The translations under genes and the position numbers were made by a program. The notes beneath the pieces are model-generated. The model was not told the origin of the DNA. It worked only from the letters and a program-made list of their open reading frames with translations, and made no database searches. Of a DNA stretch of 64,000 nt, positions 55,421-64,000 are shown in pieces. The stretch comes from Lichina pygmaea (lineage: Eukaryota; Ascomycota; Lichinomycetes; Lichinales; Lichinaceae): the NCBI GenBank assembly GCA_963422465.1, contig OY730170.1:1550001-1614000 (forward strand). The letters run 5' to 3'. Within the stretch, counting starts at the first letter, position 1. Every line of letters begins with the position of its first letter.

Positions 55421-57365
55421 ATGGAGGCATACTTGCCCAAAGACGCCGGTGTGCGGGCCACCGTTGTTGTCGTTGGCCTAAGCACGCTCTATCTTATCGG
55501 CCTAGGCATCTATCGCCTCTTTTTCTCTCCTATAGCAAAGTTCCCGGGCCCCAAGCTTGCCGCGGTGACAGGCTACTACGAGGTCTACTACGATGTGCTC
55601 AAGAAAGGGAAGTATTTGTTTGAGATTGAGAAGATGCACAACAAGTATGGTATGTGCTGTTGGACCTCTGGCGCCTAGCACGTTACGCGTTAGACGATCG
55701 AATCCTCATGCCTGTTCCAACCGACGCAGGACCGATTGTCAGGATCAATCCCTACGAGCTCTCGATTCGCGACTCCGAGTACTACGACGAACTCTACGTT
55801 GCCGGCTCCGTGCGGCCGTCGGACAGATACGAGGGCTTCGTCAGCGGTGTCGTCGACTTTGAGGGATCCCACCTGGCGACGATAGCGCACGACCTGCACC
55901 GCAGGCGGCGAAAGCCGCTCGACCCCTACTTCTCGAGGAACGGCGTGACGAAGCTAGAGCCCATGGTGGCCGAGCTCTGCGAGAAGCTGATCGTGGAGCG
56001 GTTCGAGAGCTTCAGGGGGACCGGCAGGGTCGTGCGGCTGGACCATGCCTTTACGGCCTTCTCTGGCGATGTCATCAACCGGCTCTGCGTCGACGATCCG
56101 CCCAACTTCGTCGACGATCCCGACTTTGCTCCCGGCTGGTTTTCGCTCTTCCACGACGGCATCGTCTCGTTGCCGCTGTTCATGGGCTTGCCTTGGTTGA
56201 TTCAGTGAGCGGCCAGACCCGATGCTCGACGAGTTCTCGCGCTGACCAGAACAGTGCCGTCCGTCTCATTCCCGACCGACTTCTCGCGAGGCTGGATCCC
56301 AGGAGCCAGACCTTTAACAGGTTCAAGCTGGTAATTGATCAGACCCTGCCGCCGTTTCCGTTTCCGTTCCCGTTCCCGTTGCCCTGCTGACGCGCGGTCA
56401 AAGATGTGCGATGACCATCTCAAGCTGGCCAAGCGTGAAAAGAGCGCCGTCTTGTCGAAAGACGCGCCGAAACCCGGGGCACGCCTCACTCTTTTCCGGC
56501 ATCTTCTCAACAGTGACCTTCCGCCGTCCGAGCTCACGGACGACCGCCTGTCGAAGGAAGCCCAGGTCCTGATCGGCTCTGGCACCATCACCACGGCCGG
56601 GACGATGGCCTTCATCTGCTACTACGTCCTGGCGAACCCGGCCATCCGGAAGCGTCTCGCGGAGGAGCTGAGGCCTGTCATGGAGGGCTATCCGGCGAAG
56701 AAGCCGACCTGGGCTCAGCTGGAGAAGCTCGAATACCTGCAGGCGTTGATCAAGGAGAGCCTCCGGTAACTGTTCTTCCTCTCGCGTTTCGAGGGATCAG
56801 AACCGACAACAGGAAACAGCTGACCGACACTGTACAACAGCCTCAGCTATGGCACCATGCACCGTCGTCCGCGTGTCTCTCCGAAACAGCCGCTGCGGTT
56901 CAAGGACTGGGTCATCCCGGCCGGCGTTGCGGTCGGCATGTCGGCGTACTTCCAGCACCGCGACCCCCGCATCTTCCCGCGCCCGCTGGAATTCTGTCCC
57001 GAGCGCTGGCTCGAGAAGGTGACTCCGGAGATGAAGTACAACTACGTGCCGTTCTCAAGGGGATCGCGCTACTGTCTGGGAATGAAGTGAGTCGAATCGC
57101 ATCGACCCTCACCCTGTCCCATTGTATCCGGCTCTTTCTACGAATCTGCCAGCGGCCTCCTACGGCACAGAACCATGGCTGATACGGCATCCGTTGCAGT
57201 CTCGCCTACTGTGAAATCAACCTCATCATCGCGACGCTCTTCCGACCCGAAGCCGCCTCGTTCGACCTTTACGAGACGGACGAGTCGGACGTGCTCCCCG
57301 CTCACGACCTCATCGTGCCTCTGCCGAAGCTGGACACGAAAGGTGTTCGTGTCATCTTCCACTGA
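55421..57365 (+). CDS. Cytochrome P450 monooxygenase, 6 exons
   Basis: Membrane-anchored haem monooxygenase, probably oxidising the terpene made next door. Exons 55421-55649, 55730-56204, 56255-56330, 56404-56765, 56841-57086 and 57200-57365 join at GT-AG introns of 50-113 bp and give 518 codons, 517 residues, the normal size. The N-terminal anchor is [17 protein letters not shown], then the hinge FPGPKLAAV. The I-helix region is [12 protein letters not shown], the ExxR motif is ESLR (378-381) and the haem loop [12 protein letters not shown] puts the cysteine ligand at about 459. Sequence style ([21 protein letters not shown]) resembles the trichodiene-oxygenase-like fungal P450s; the exact CYP family needs a search. 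Intron 3 holds a GTTTCC repeat. Confidence 0.92.
56354..56390 (+). repeat. (GTTTCC)n repeat in P450 intron 3
   Basis: Six imperfect hexamers GTTTCC/GTTCCC inside a 73-bp intron, forming its pyrimidine-rich middle. Confidence 0.8.
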
Positions 57366-58056
57366 AGCGTGTCCGAGTGCGGGAGAGGGCAAACATGCTT
57401 GAGTATGGGGGAGGGCAAACACATCCGATCATGCAGAAGTGGTGTGGCGCGCACAGACACCAACAGACCAGGAGCTCCCATCACGTGCTAGCTACAGTCA
57501 GCAGACGGGACATATTGACTCATCTTACCCTTGGACCACTTCTGATTTTTTCTCTCTTTCTTCTCCTCTCCTCCTGTTCTCTTGTTCTCTTCTTCTTCTC
57601 TTCTTTTTCCTCTCCCCCTTTTTCTTCCTTCCCCACAGTTCAAAAATCTCCACCACTCTGATCTTTTTTTTTCCTCCATCTCTTTTTCCTCATCAATCCT
57701 TTTCTGTGAAGGCCAACAAGGGATTGATTAGAGAGGGAGGGGGAAGAAACGAGACTGAAGAGTATTTGAATAGATCGGATGACACAGACGTAGAAAATTA
57801 CCATGGATCTCGCAGAGCCTTCATTTTTCTCGCGTTGCTTGAAACGGAAGCAGGCTTCGAGTACCACGTACAGTACTGTACGTAGAGCAGACCTGGAGTC
57901 GAGCAGATCTAGAAAGGGCTTGCAAGGGCTTGCAGGCCGATACACTTATACGTCTAGCAGACAAGAGAGAGATGGATAAAAGTCCATGGCTACGCTCGTA
58001 CTAGACTAGCCCAAAAAAAAAATAAGAGAATCCGCCCCCCAAAAAGCTCCCCTGCT
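57366..58056. terminator. Convergent 3' region of P450 and AflR-like genes, with long C/T tract
   Basis: 691 bp between two converging genes. 57540-57720 is almost wholly C and T on the plus strand, broken by few purines. Such tracts near gene ends may help transcription stop, but this is inference. GTAC words at about 57867-57883. Confidence 0.5.
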
Positions 58057-59558
58057 CTAGGATGCCATGTCCATGATATCCTTTTGAAACTCGGCCAGTC
58101 GCGTTTCGGCCTGCACAAGGCTCGCCGTCTGCGCTTCTCCGAGGAGCGTACGACCCGTCGTCTTGGTGTCGGCCAACAGCTGCGTGACGGCCCTGAATTG
58201 CAGCCCGATCAGGATCCGCATGAGATGCTCCCACTCGACCGGCGAATCAATCTCGTAGTCCCCGCAGAGAAGTTCTCGCCAGTCCGCCGGTGACAAGATC
58301 GAGGATGACGAGGATGGTGGTCGTGGTAGCGCTTGGTGCGACGGTGGTGGCGGTGATGGGAACGGAAACGAGATGGAGGATGACGACGACGGGACGCGAT
58401 ACAAGATGACGATCCGGCCGCACGCCGCGACAATCTTCTCGATCATAAAGACCAGCAGGACGAGGTTCTCTCGCTTGACCATGCAGCTGCCGCACTGCAG
58501 CATCAACCGACAGAGCTTGATGGCCTCCTTCTGATCCGCCACGATCGAGTCCAGCTCGCCGCGGGTGCCCGAGTTGCAACTGGCCTCAAACTCTTCGACG
58601 GCGAAGACGACAGCTGCCAAGCACCGGCACGGCTGGCCGGAGCCAGTCGGAAACGACAACCCCGTCGGGACGAGCGTCGGTGCAGAGGAGACAGAGGAGG
58701 CCGTGGCCGTGGCGGCCGCGGCGGCCGCGGCGGCGTTGGCATCGGAGCGGACTTGGAAAGAAGGCGTCGGTTGGTGGAATTGTCCGGTCGGCTCATGGGA
58801 TTGCCCGGTGGATGGCAGGTTGCGCGACGTCTCATCGTCCGCCGAGCTTGACGACGGCGTGAGGAGATTCTCGGGCGAGCGAGCGACGGCGGGTCGGGCC
58901 GGCTCAGGGTGCATGTCGGGCAGAACCGATGAGAAAGGAGTCCACGGGGCGAGCGCGAGGTTGAAGCCGTCGTCTCCGTCGTGGCCGCCCGTTCCTTGGC
59001 CGAGCCCAGCGAGAAAAGGCAGGTCAAAGTCGGGGGGGATGTCGGTCAGTCTGTCGGTTGAAGGCTCCGCGAGCAGGTGCTGTCCCCGCTCAACATACTC
59101 CATGTTGTCGTCTGCTGGGGATAAGGCCGCATGTCGCTGCTTGTCCGGGGCCGCCTTCCCACCGCGCCCGGTGCCTCTGGACGTCGACGACACCGGCGAC
59201 CGGATCAAAAGACCCGACGAGCGCTCCTGCCGTTCGGCGTCGATGCTCTCCTTCCGTACCATTCGATCGCCTCGGCACTTGACGGAGCTGAAGGTGCACG
59301 TCTTTCGAAGTCGCATGCATCGTGTGCAGCCACCATGTTTGGTACTGCATTTGACCTACAGAAGAAGCCCAGACGCGTCAGTGTGGGATCCAGGGTTGAT
59401 ACATCGCTTGTGATCCAGCTTCGATTGACGCTACCCCGTACCTTCTTAGCCCTGCATCGATCGCAGGCTGAATTCTTCTCTGGATCCGATGATCCCTGTG
59501 GCCTCTCGACAAACTCGACCTCTTCGGTACGCGGGTTCCAGTGCAACGTCCCAAACAT
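58057..59558 (-). CDS. AflR-like Zn2Cys6 transcription factor, 2 exons
   Basis: Nuclear regulator, probably pathway-specific for the terpene cluster. Exons 59558-59442 and 59355-58057 join at an 86-bp intron that splits the zinc cluster between AKK and VKC; 471 residues. The cluster is C32-x2-C35-x6-C42-x6-C49-x2-C52-x6-C59 (ACDRCRAKKVKC ... CTRCMRLRKTC). The C-terminal half has the aflatoxin-regulator-type domain: CRCLAAVVFAVEEFEASC, then LCRLMLQCGSCMVKRENL and VFMIEKIVAACGRIV. Low-complexity serine/proline runs (PSSSSSIS, PPPPS) sit inside this domain. I chose ATG 59558 because the protein then begins just before the zinc cluster; the frame is open to an upstream ATG at 59642. Divergent from the bZIP gene. 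Confidence 0.88.
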
Positions 59559-60770
59559 GATGTGGCCGATATCTCGATCTTTCCGGCCCAAGACCACTCG
59601 GATGACGGCAGCGACGGTCACTGCATGTAGAGCCAGAAGCATTCATCGTCCCAGCGCCCTGGAATCCGGAGCCGGCTTCTCCGTCACGGACCAGTCTGTC
59701 GTGTCAAGGCAGGCCATCGACCCGACTCCCCTGGGGAATTGGCGACTGCTTATCATGTTGCATAAGATCCGGCTTGGCCATGCTCCCAGGCCTCGCAAGG
59801 ACCCGTAGAGAGCTACTGCATCGTCCCCCCTTCGTCGGATGGAACGTGGGTCGTGACTGGGGCCGATCACTCGGTCTGCAGGTTGGCGGCCCATCCCATC
59901 AAACTTCTTCGTGCCAGTGCCCGTAGTCAGCTGACGACCGCTGAGTTTGACTCCTATCGCCTGTGAGAACTCGACGATGAAGGAGGTGCGGAGCGTAGGT
60001 ACGGACCATATCTTCTGCCATGGTCATCCAATCGGCTGGTGGCCGCGGACGTTCGTACGTACGAGTAGTCGTACGCGGGCCATCTGGCTGTGACGGGATA
60101 CCTTCGTACAGTTCATCGCATTGACGGGCGTGTGATATTACTCGCCTTTCAAGTATGGCAAAGGTTTGATTTTGACCGATGTAGGCGGGGTTGAGGCACA
60201 GCAAGCAGGAGATGCGAATCGTGCAGATGAACGTTCTTATGACTTCTGGATTGGTTTCTTTCTTCCGCTGTACTGACCCTTGACAGGTGAAGGACTGTCA
60301 GAATACGCGAGAAACCCGCAAGGTCGCCTGAGATCTTCCGTAGCCTTGTATGCTGTCGGTCCACGCCAGAAATCTCTCGACAGACAGGAGTGACCGCTAC
60401 ATAAAGAGTCTGATTACTTCTTTAAATAAGCCCGAGTTGCAAAAGATATGACATCGCATGCTGTCTCTACCCTCCTGCTCGTCCGAGAATTTTTGCACAT
60501 CGACCTCTTTGTACGCGGTGTCCTGCTCAGCGTGCTGTGCCTCAGCCGTTGAAGACGTGCCAACCACCAAAGAAGTCGGTGGAGCCCTGATCGCCAGTTG
60601 GCTTACGGTCCGTCCCAGTCAGAGAGCGCATGGCGCCGGTTGCCGGCCGACCCCCCCCACCGAATCCTTCGGCCTTGATAGACGAGAAGTGGCTTTCGTC
60701 AGCCACGGGTCTGAACTTATCTCGACCACGTCTCGTCTCCTCGATGGAGTAAGCCACACGTGCTGCACCC
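59559..60770. promoter_or_regulatory. Divergent promoter between the two regulator genes
   Basis: 1.2 kb between the AflR-like and bZIP starts. It holds TTCGTACGTACGAGTAGTCG at about 60051-60070, a palindromic TCG-N6-CGA. A similar CGTACGTACG word occurs in the synthase/P450 promoter, but GTAC words are common across the window. No other gene seen. Confidence 0.5.
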
Positions 60771-62041
60771 ATGGACCCCAAAGCGACAGCGGTAGCGATG
60801 CCCTCGACTGTCCCGAGCCGATCCCAGCACGACAGCAAAGGCGACAAGGGCAGCGCGAAGAAACGAAGGCCGGTGCGGCGCGATCCCGAGAAGAGGCGAC
60901 AGCAGAATATCCAAGCGCAGAAAAAGTACCGTGAGTGGTCCTCTCGCGTGTCTCGCGCATGCGCCTCGCCTCGTGTCTTCTTGCGAGGGGTTCTGATCCA
61001 ACGTGTCCAGGGGAGAAGGTGAAGAAGCGTCTTGATCACCTCGATCAGCTCGAGACTCTAGCAGCTGCCGTCTCAGAGATTCCTGCGCCGGAGCCACCCC
61101 AGAGTGGCCCATCAGACTGCACGTCCTCCGAACACGACAGCCCCCTTCGGCGCGTAGGACAGAGCTTCAGCGACCACAGCGTCGAGTTCTCCGTCGGCTG
61201 TTCCGAGCTCCCTCTTCCGACCTTCATTCCTCAAGCGTCACTGTCAGATGTTTCTCTATGGGACCCGGCTGGCTCCGTCGTCCCGCCCCAACCCGTGCAG
61301 ATCACCGACGCCGTCGCAGCTCCACAATGCTGGGTTAGCTATGTCGACTGCGGCTGCTTACGACCACACGTCCAAGTCAGCTCGTCACGGCCCAAGAAAT
61401 ACCGCGACCTACAAGTGCTGAACGTCGGCCCAACTCTCCTTCTGGCCGACCCTTACGTCAACGCTCTCCGTGTCGAGCGAATCTGCATCGTCCAGGCTGT
61501 ATTGTCCAACTGCTTGCACATTGGCATCACAGAAACCATGTTCTGCAGCGACGATGCCATCTCCCCGTTTTTCCGGCCTGGGGGCGAGACCGCCGACGGC
61601 TCTGGGTCCGATGGCCTGGTGAGGACGATACAGAGCATCTTCAAGACTCTGAAGAAGGACATGAGGCCGACCAGCGAGCAGATCACGATCGCGCACCGTC
61701 CCGTCATCGACGTCCTCCCGTTCCCAACCCTGCGAACGAACCTGATCAAGAGCGGAGATGCCGTCGACGAGGATGAGCTCTACGACGACCTGCTCAACGG
61801 ACTGGTCTGCTGGGGAGGAGCAGGGCTCGGGAAGAGGGACCGGGACTGCTCCAGCGGCTACGTGTCGACAGGCACCCCCTGGGACTGTCGGAGCTGGGAA
61901 GGCAGGACCTGGTTCCTGCAGAAGTACTGGGCCCTGCTCGGCGGCGAGGACGGCGAACTGGTGCGGCAGAGCGAGTGGTGGCGGAACATGAGAGGGGAGG
62001 AGGACGATACGTGGCTGGGCCTCTCGGTTTCGGCTTGCTGA
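60771..62041 (+). CDS. bZIP transcription factor with DUF3425-type C-terminus, 2 exons
   Basis: Exons 60771-60930 and 61011-62041 join at an 80-bp GT-AG intron inside the basic region (TAC-C then GG-GAG), giving 396 residues. The N-terminus SAKKRRPVRRDPEKRRQQN IQAQKKYREK is a bZIP basic region followed by a short leucine-spaced helix (RLDHLDQLETL). The C-terminal half, from DPYVNALRVERICIVQAV through PFFRPG to WDCRSWEGRTWFLQKYWALL, matches the pattern of fungal bZIP proteins with DUF3425, many of which sit in secondary-metabolite clusters. It is the fourth gene of the terpene cluster and is divergent from the AflR-like gene. ATG 60771 is the first in this frame with a complete basic region. 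DNA target unknown. Confidence 0.88.
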
Positions 62042-62664
62042 CACCGCCCAACGTGCTCGCAAGTCTCTTGCTTGGGCACTCATGGAAGGGCTGGAATGAG
62101 AGAAGTTGACGAATTTGAGACGGCACTTGATCTTGTATTGGCTTCATTGCAGATGAGAAATCTATTCAAGTACGGACGCACTTCAAGAGATGTTGAAGAC
62201 AAGCATTGATATCCACGAATATCTTACTGTACTGTATGCCTTCGGGGGGGCTGCCCAGCACCATACGATACCTGCAAGGGTGTTGTTAGCACAACACCTA
62301 CCGTTAGCTTTGTTAGCAGGGCACCTTTTCCAGCACTCTTTAGCTGTGCTAGAGACACATCCCTGTACGTAAGGGTACAGTACGTACGTACTGGTACGCA
62401 CAGAATGACACCCCCTCCACTAATACGTACGAGTACAGGTGGGAACATAAGTATAAGTACACTTCACCAAGCAACCCCACGTAAACTTGAGTATTTCTTG
62501 ACTTACCGAGACCGCAGAGTCCACTCATGATCTTGAAGATGATACATAACCAATCTTTTCCAGTTGTATTTTTGGCAAGTTACATGCAGTAATCAGCTTT
62601 ATGGTCACATATCAGAAACTGATTTTTGATACTGAAATATGACGAGCTTGATGGTATCTAGAAC
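62042..62664. other. 3' region of the bZIP gene, no gene seen
   Basis: 0.6 kb with GTAC words at 62366-62400 and 62428-62440, turning A/T-rich toward the MITE. No open frame with a recognisable domain. Confidence 0.5.
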
Positions 62665-63157
62665 GGACAATTAATGTGATGCCATACCCCGCTCTTACTT
62701 CGATGCCCCCCTCGGCTGAGGGTACATACCTGGATACATACACTGCACCCAGCCCGGGCCACGTAAGCCTAAGTACTTTTCAAAGTTGACTAAGATACAG
62801 GTGTCATAACTCTTGGGAGTATCACACAGCACACGTTTCTCAGTCGCATTTTTCTTCTTGTCACATCTAGTGCCTAGCTCTACGTTACTTTAGTCAGACC
62901 TTGATTTTGATGTCATTCATGGCATTTTTGGGGGTATGGAGACTCCATCAGCTGTGTGGAGTCAGGCGGTCAGGGCATGGAAGGCTGACTTGTCAATAGT
63001 TCTGGAGTACTTATGCTTCCTACAGATCTTCGCTAATTTTGAGGTATCCTGGTACGTACCCTTCGCTGAGGGGGCACACGGTGGGGGCATTGAAGTAAGA
63101 AGGGGGGCATGGTAAGCGAAAAGTTGCATAGAGGGGGGGCATCGCATTAATTGTCCG
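62665..63157 (+). mobile_element. MULE-like MITE, copy 2
   Basis: 493-bp copy of the element at 47612-48124, same orientation, clearly alignable throughout (for example TTTCTCAGTCG, CTTGTCAATAGTTCTGG). The right inverted end is intact (GTTGCATAGAGGGGGGGCATCGCATTAATTGTCC in pieces); the left end lacks about 30 bp of the terminal repeat. No target duplication is recognisable. Confidence 0.8.
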
Positions 63158-63219
63158 TCATACGTAATCTGTTGGATGTTGGACGTTGTGGGTGTAGAAC
63201 CCGGAGCCCTAAGCACCGT

Positions 63220-63419
63220 NNNNNNNNNNNNNNNNNNNNNNNNNNNNNNNNNNNNNNNNNNNNNNNNNNNNNNNNNNNNNNNNNNNNNNNNNNNNNNNNN
63301 NNNNNNNNNNNNNNNNNNNNNNNNNNNNNNNNNNNNNNNNNNNNNNNNNNNNNNNNNNNNNNNNNNNNNNNNNNNNNNNNNNNNNNNNNNNNNNNNNNNN
63401 NNNNNNNNNNNNNNNNNNN
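63220..63419. other. Assembly gap (200 N)
   Basis: Run of N of round length 200, so the true distance is unknown. It lies 63 bp past MITE copy 2 and cuts the gene that ends at 63622. Confidence 0.98.
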
Positions 63420-63622
63420 AACAGCTAACCATTATAAACGTCAAAGACAAGACAAGCTGGTGGGGCTGCGGGTTCCATGTGCCATCCGTGATGGATTCCA
63501 TCCCGAAAGAAGAATGGTGTACGTGCAATCCGCGCGTTGAGAAGAAGGGCGTCAAGTATCCTCCTGCGGCCCCGGCCATGAGCTCCTTGATGAACACAGT
63601 GAAAAGCATATTCCGCAAGTGA
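63420..63622 (+). CDS. 3' end of a conserved Cys-containing protein of unknown function (partial)
   Basis: Last ~67 codons of a gene cut by the gap. The segment has TSWWGCGFHVPSVMDSIP then KEEWCTC, a CGxH-x-PSVMD-x-IP-x-W-CxC pattern with three cysteines and one histidine that could bind zinc, and ends IFRK with stop at 63620-63622. AACAG at the gap edge could be a splice acceptor. I have seen this pattern in small fungal proteins but cannot name a function. Confidence 0.6.
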
Positions 63623-63851
63623 CGTGAGGGGGCACGGTGGTGTAGGTGGTGAGACGAGAAGCGGAGCAGTGCTCCGGTGCTCTACGAATGGGATGTGGAT
63701 GGGTGAATGATGGGATGGTGCTCAATGACGCAGCCGTGTTGATCGAGGTGTTCCTCGATGATATGACGTAGGATGGATGAACGGTGAATTGCATGATGGC
63801 GCACAGAGTCTGAGTCAAACACCATTGATCCATCCATCGATGGAGCTGAAG

Positions 63852-64000
63852 CTACCCTCGACTGTCCAACGAAGTACCAGTATCGTGCTGCACGTCACCG
63901 TCGTCTAGACCGAAAGTGTCCATGTCATCCAGGTTGCGGAACACCATGAAGTTTTCGTTCTTGGCGTCAGTCCGCTCAGGCACCATGTATGCACCTTGGA
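63852..64000 (-). CDS. C-terminal end of an unidentified protein (partial)
   Basis: Open minus-strand frame from the window edge to a TAG at 63852-63854, 48 codons: QGAYMVPERTDAKNENFMVF then an acidic tail DDMDTFGLDDGDV. Codon use looks coding (C/G at third positions mixed with acidic bias) and no stop occurs until TAG. It converges with the gene ending at 63622. Too short to identify. Confidence 0.5.
   Translation of the reverse strand, partial: QGAYMVPERTDAKNENFMVFRNLDDMDTFGLDDGDVQHDTGTSLDSRG

Noticed and set aside
60542-61039. 165-codon minus-strand frame over the bZIP start
   Set aside because: Antisense to the bZIP exon 1 and intron; no domain.

Overview
The window is nuclear DNA of a filamentous ascomycete (Pezizomycotina, probably Sordariomycetes). 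The grounds are short 50-240 bp GT-AG introns, a LIM-LIM-RhoGAP protein, a Stu1/CLASP protein, an AflR-type Zn2Cys6 regulator, a two-domain (cyclase plus prenyltransferase) terpene synthase, Tad-like LINEs, Ty3/Gypsy chromoviruses and a pogo/Fot1 transposon. Species cannot be told from the sequence. A 200-base N run (63220-63419) marks an assembly gap. Base 1 lies inside a LINE ORF2.

Region 1 (1-28.3 kb) is a nested transposon island. An old Tad-like LINE on the minus strand is split into 1-3739, 16611-16899 and about 23215-23640. Gypsy element A (3740-16605, plus strand, TSD TCTGG) sits in it. Gypsy element B (4167-10631, minus strand, TSD CCAAG) sits inside the 5' LTR of A. Gypsy element C, same family as A (16900-23209, minus strand, TSD CAGTT), sits in the LINE 5' part. 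A second, chimeric LINE copy (about 23.6-28.27 kb) carries a solo LTR of the B family (25263-25863, TSD AACTG). All three gypsy copies are broken fossils. Both gypsy families carry, just inside the 3' LTR and antisense to gag-pol, an open frame for a small protein with the exact cysteine spacing of a Zn2Cys6 cluster, with charged heptad-like sequence behind it. Both also show an 8-nt complementarity expected of self-primed elements. This is the most unusual observation in the window.

Region 2 (28.3-48 kb) is conserved host DNA: an eight-exon LIM/RhoGAP gene (30696-35583, minus), a three-exon CLASP/Stu1 gene (39727-43720, minus), a basic-secretory-protein-type metallopeptidase-like gene (44835-46010, plus), and possibly a small membrane protein gene (46343-46809, minus). 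They are separated by long non-coding stretches rich in the palindrome GTAC.

Region 3 (47.6-63.2 kb) is a compact terpenoid gene cluster made of two divergent pairs: chimeric terpene synthase (51199-53699, minus) with cytochrome P450 (55421-57365, plus), and AflR-like Zn2Cys6 regulator (58057-59558, minus) with bZIP regulator (60771-62041, plus). Exon joins were inferred by eye; each model sums to a whole number of codons. The synthase would make and cyclise a C20 or C25 polyprenyl diphosphate, the P450 would oxidise the hydrocarbon, and the two regulators probably control the set. The cluster, together with a decayed pogo transposon (48168-50570), lies between two directly repeated copies of a MULE-like MITE (47612-48124 and 62665-63157). 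The right end holds the ends of two host genes facing each other.
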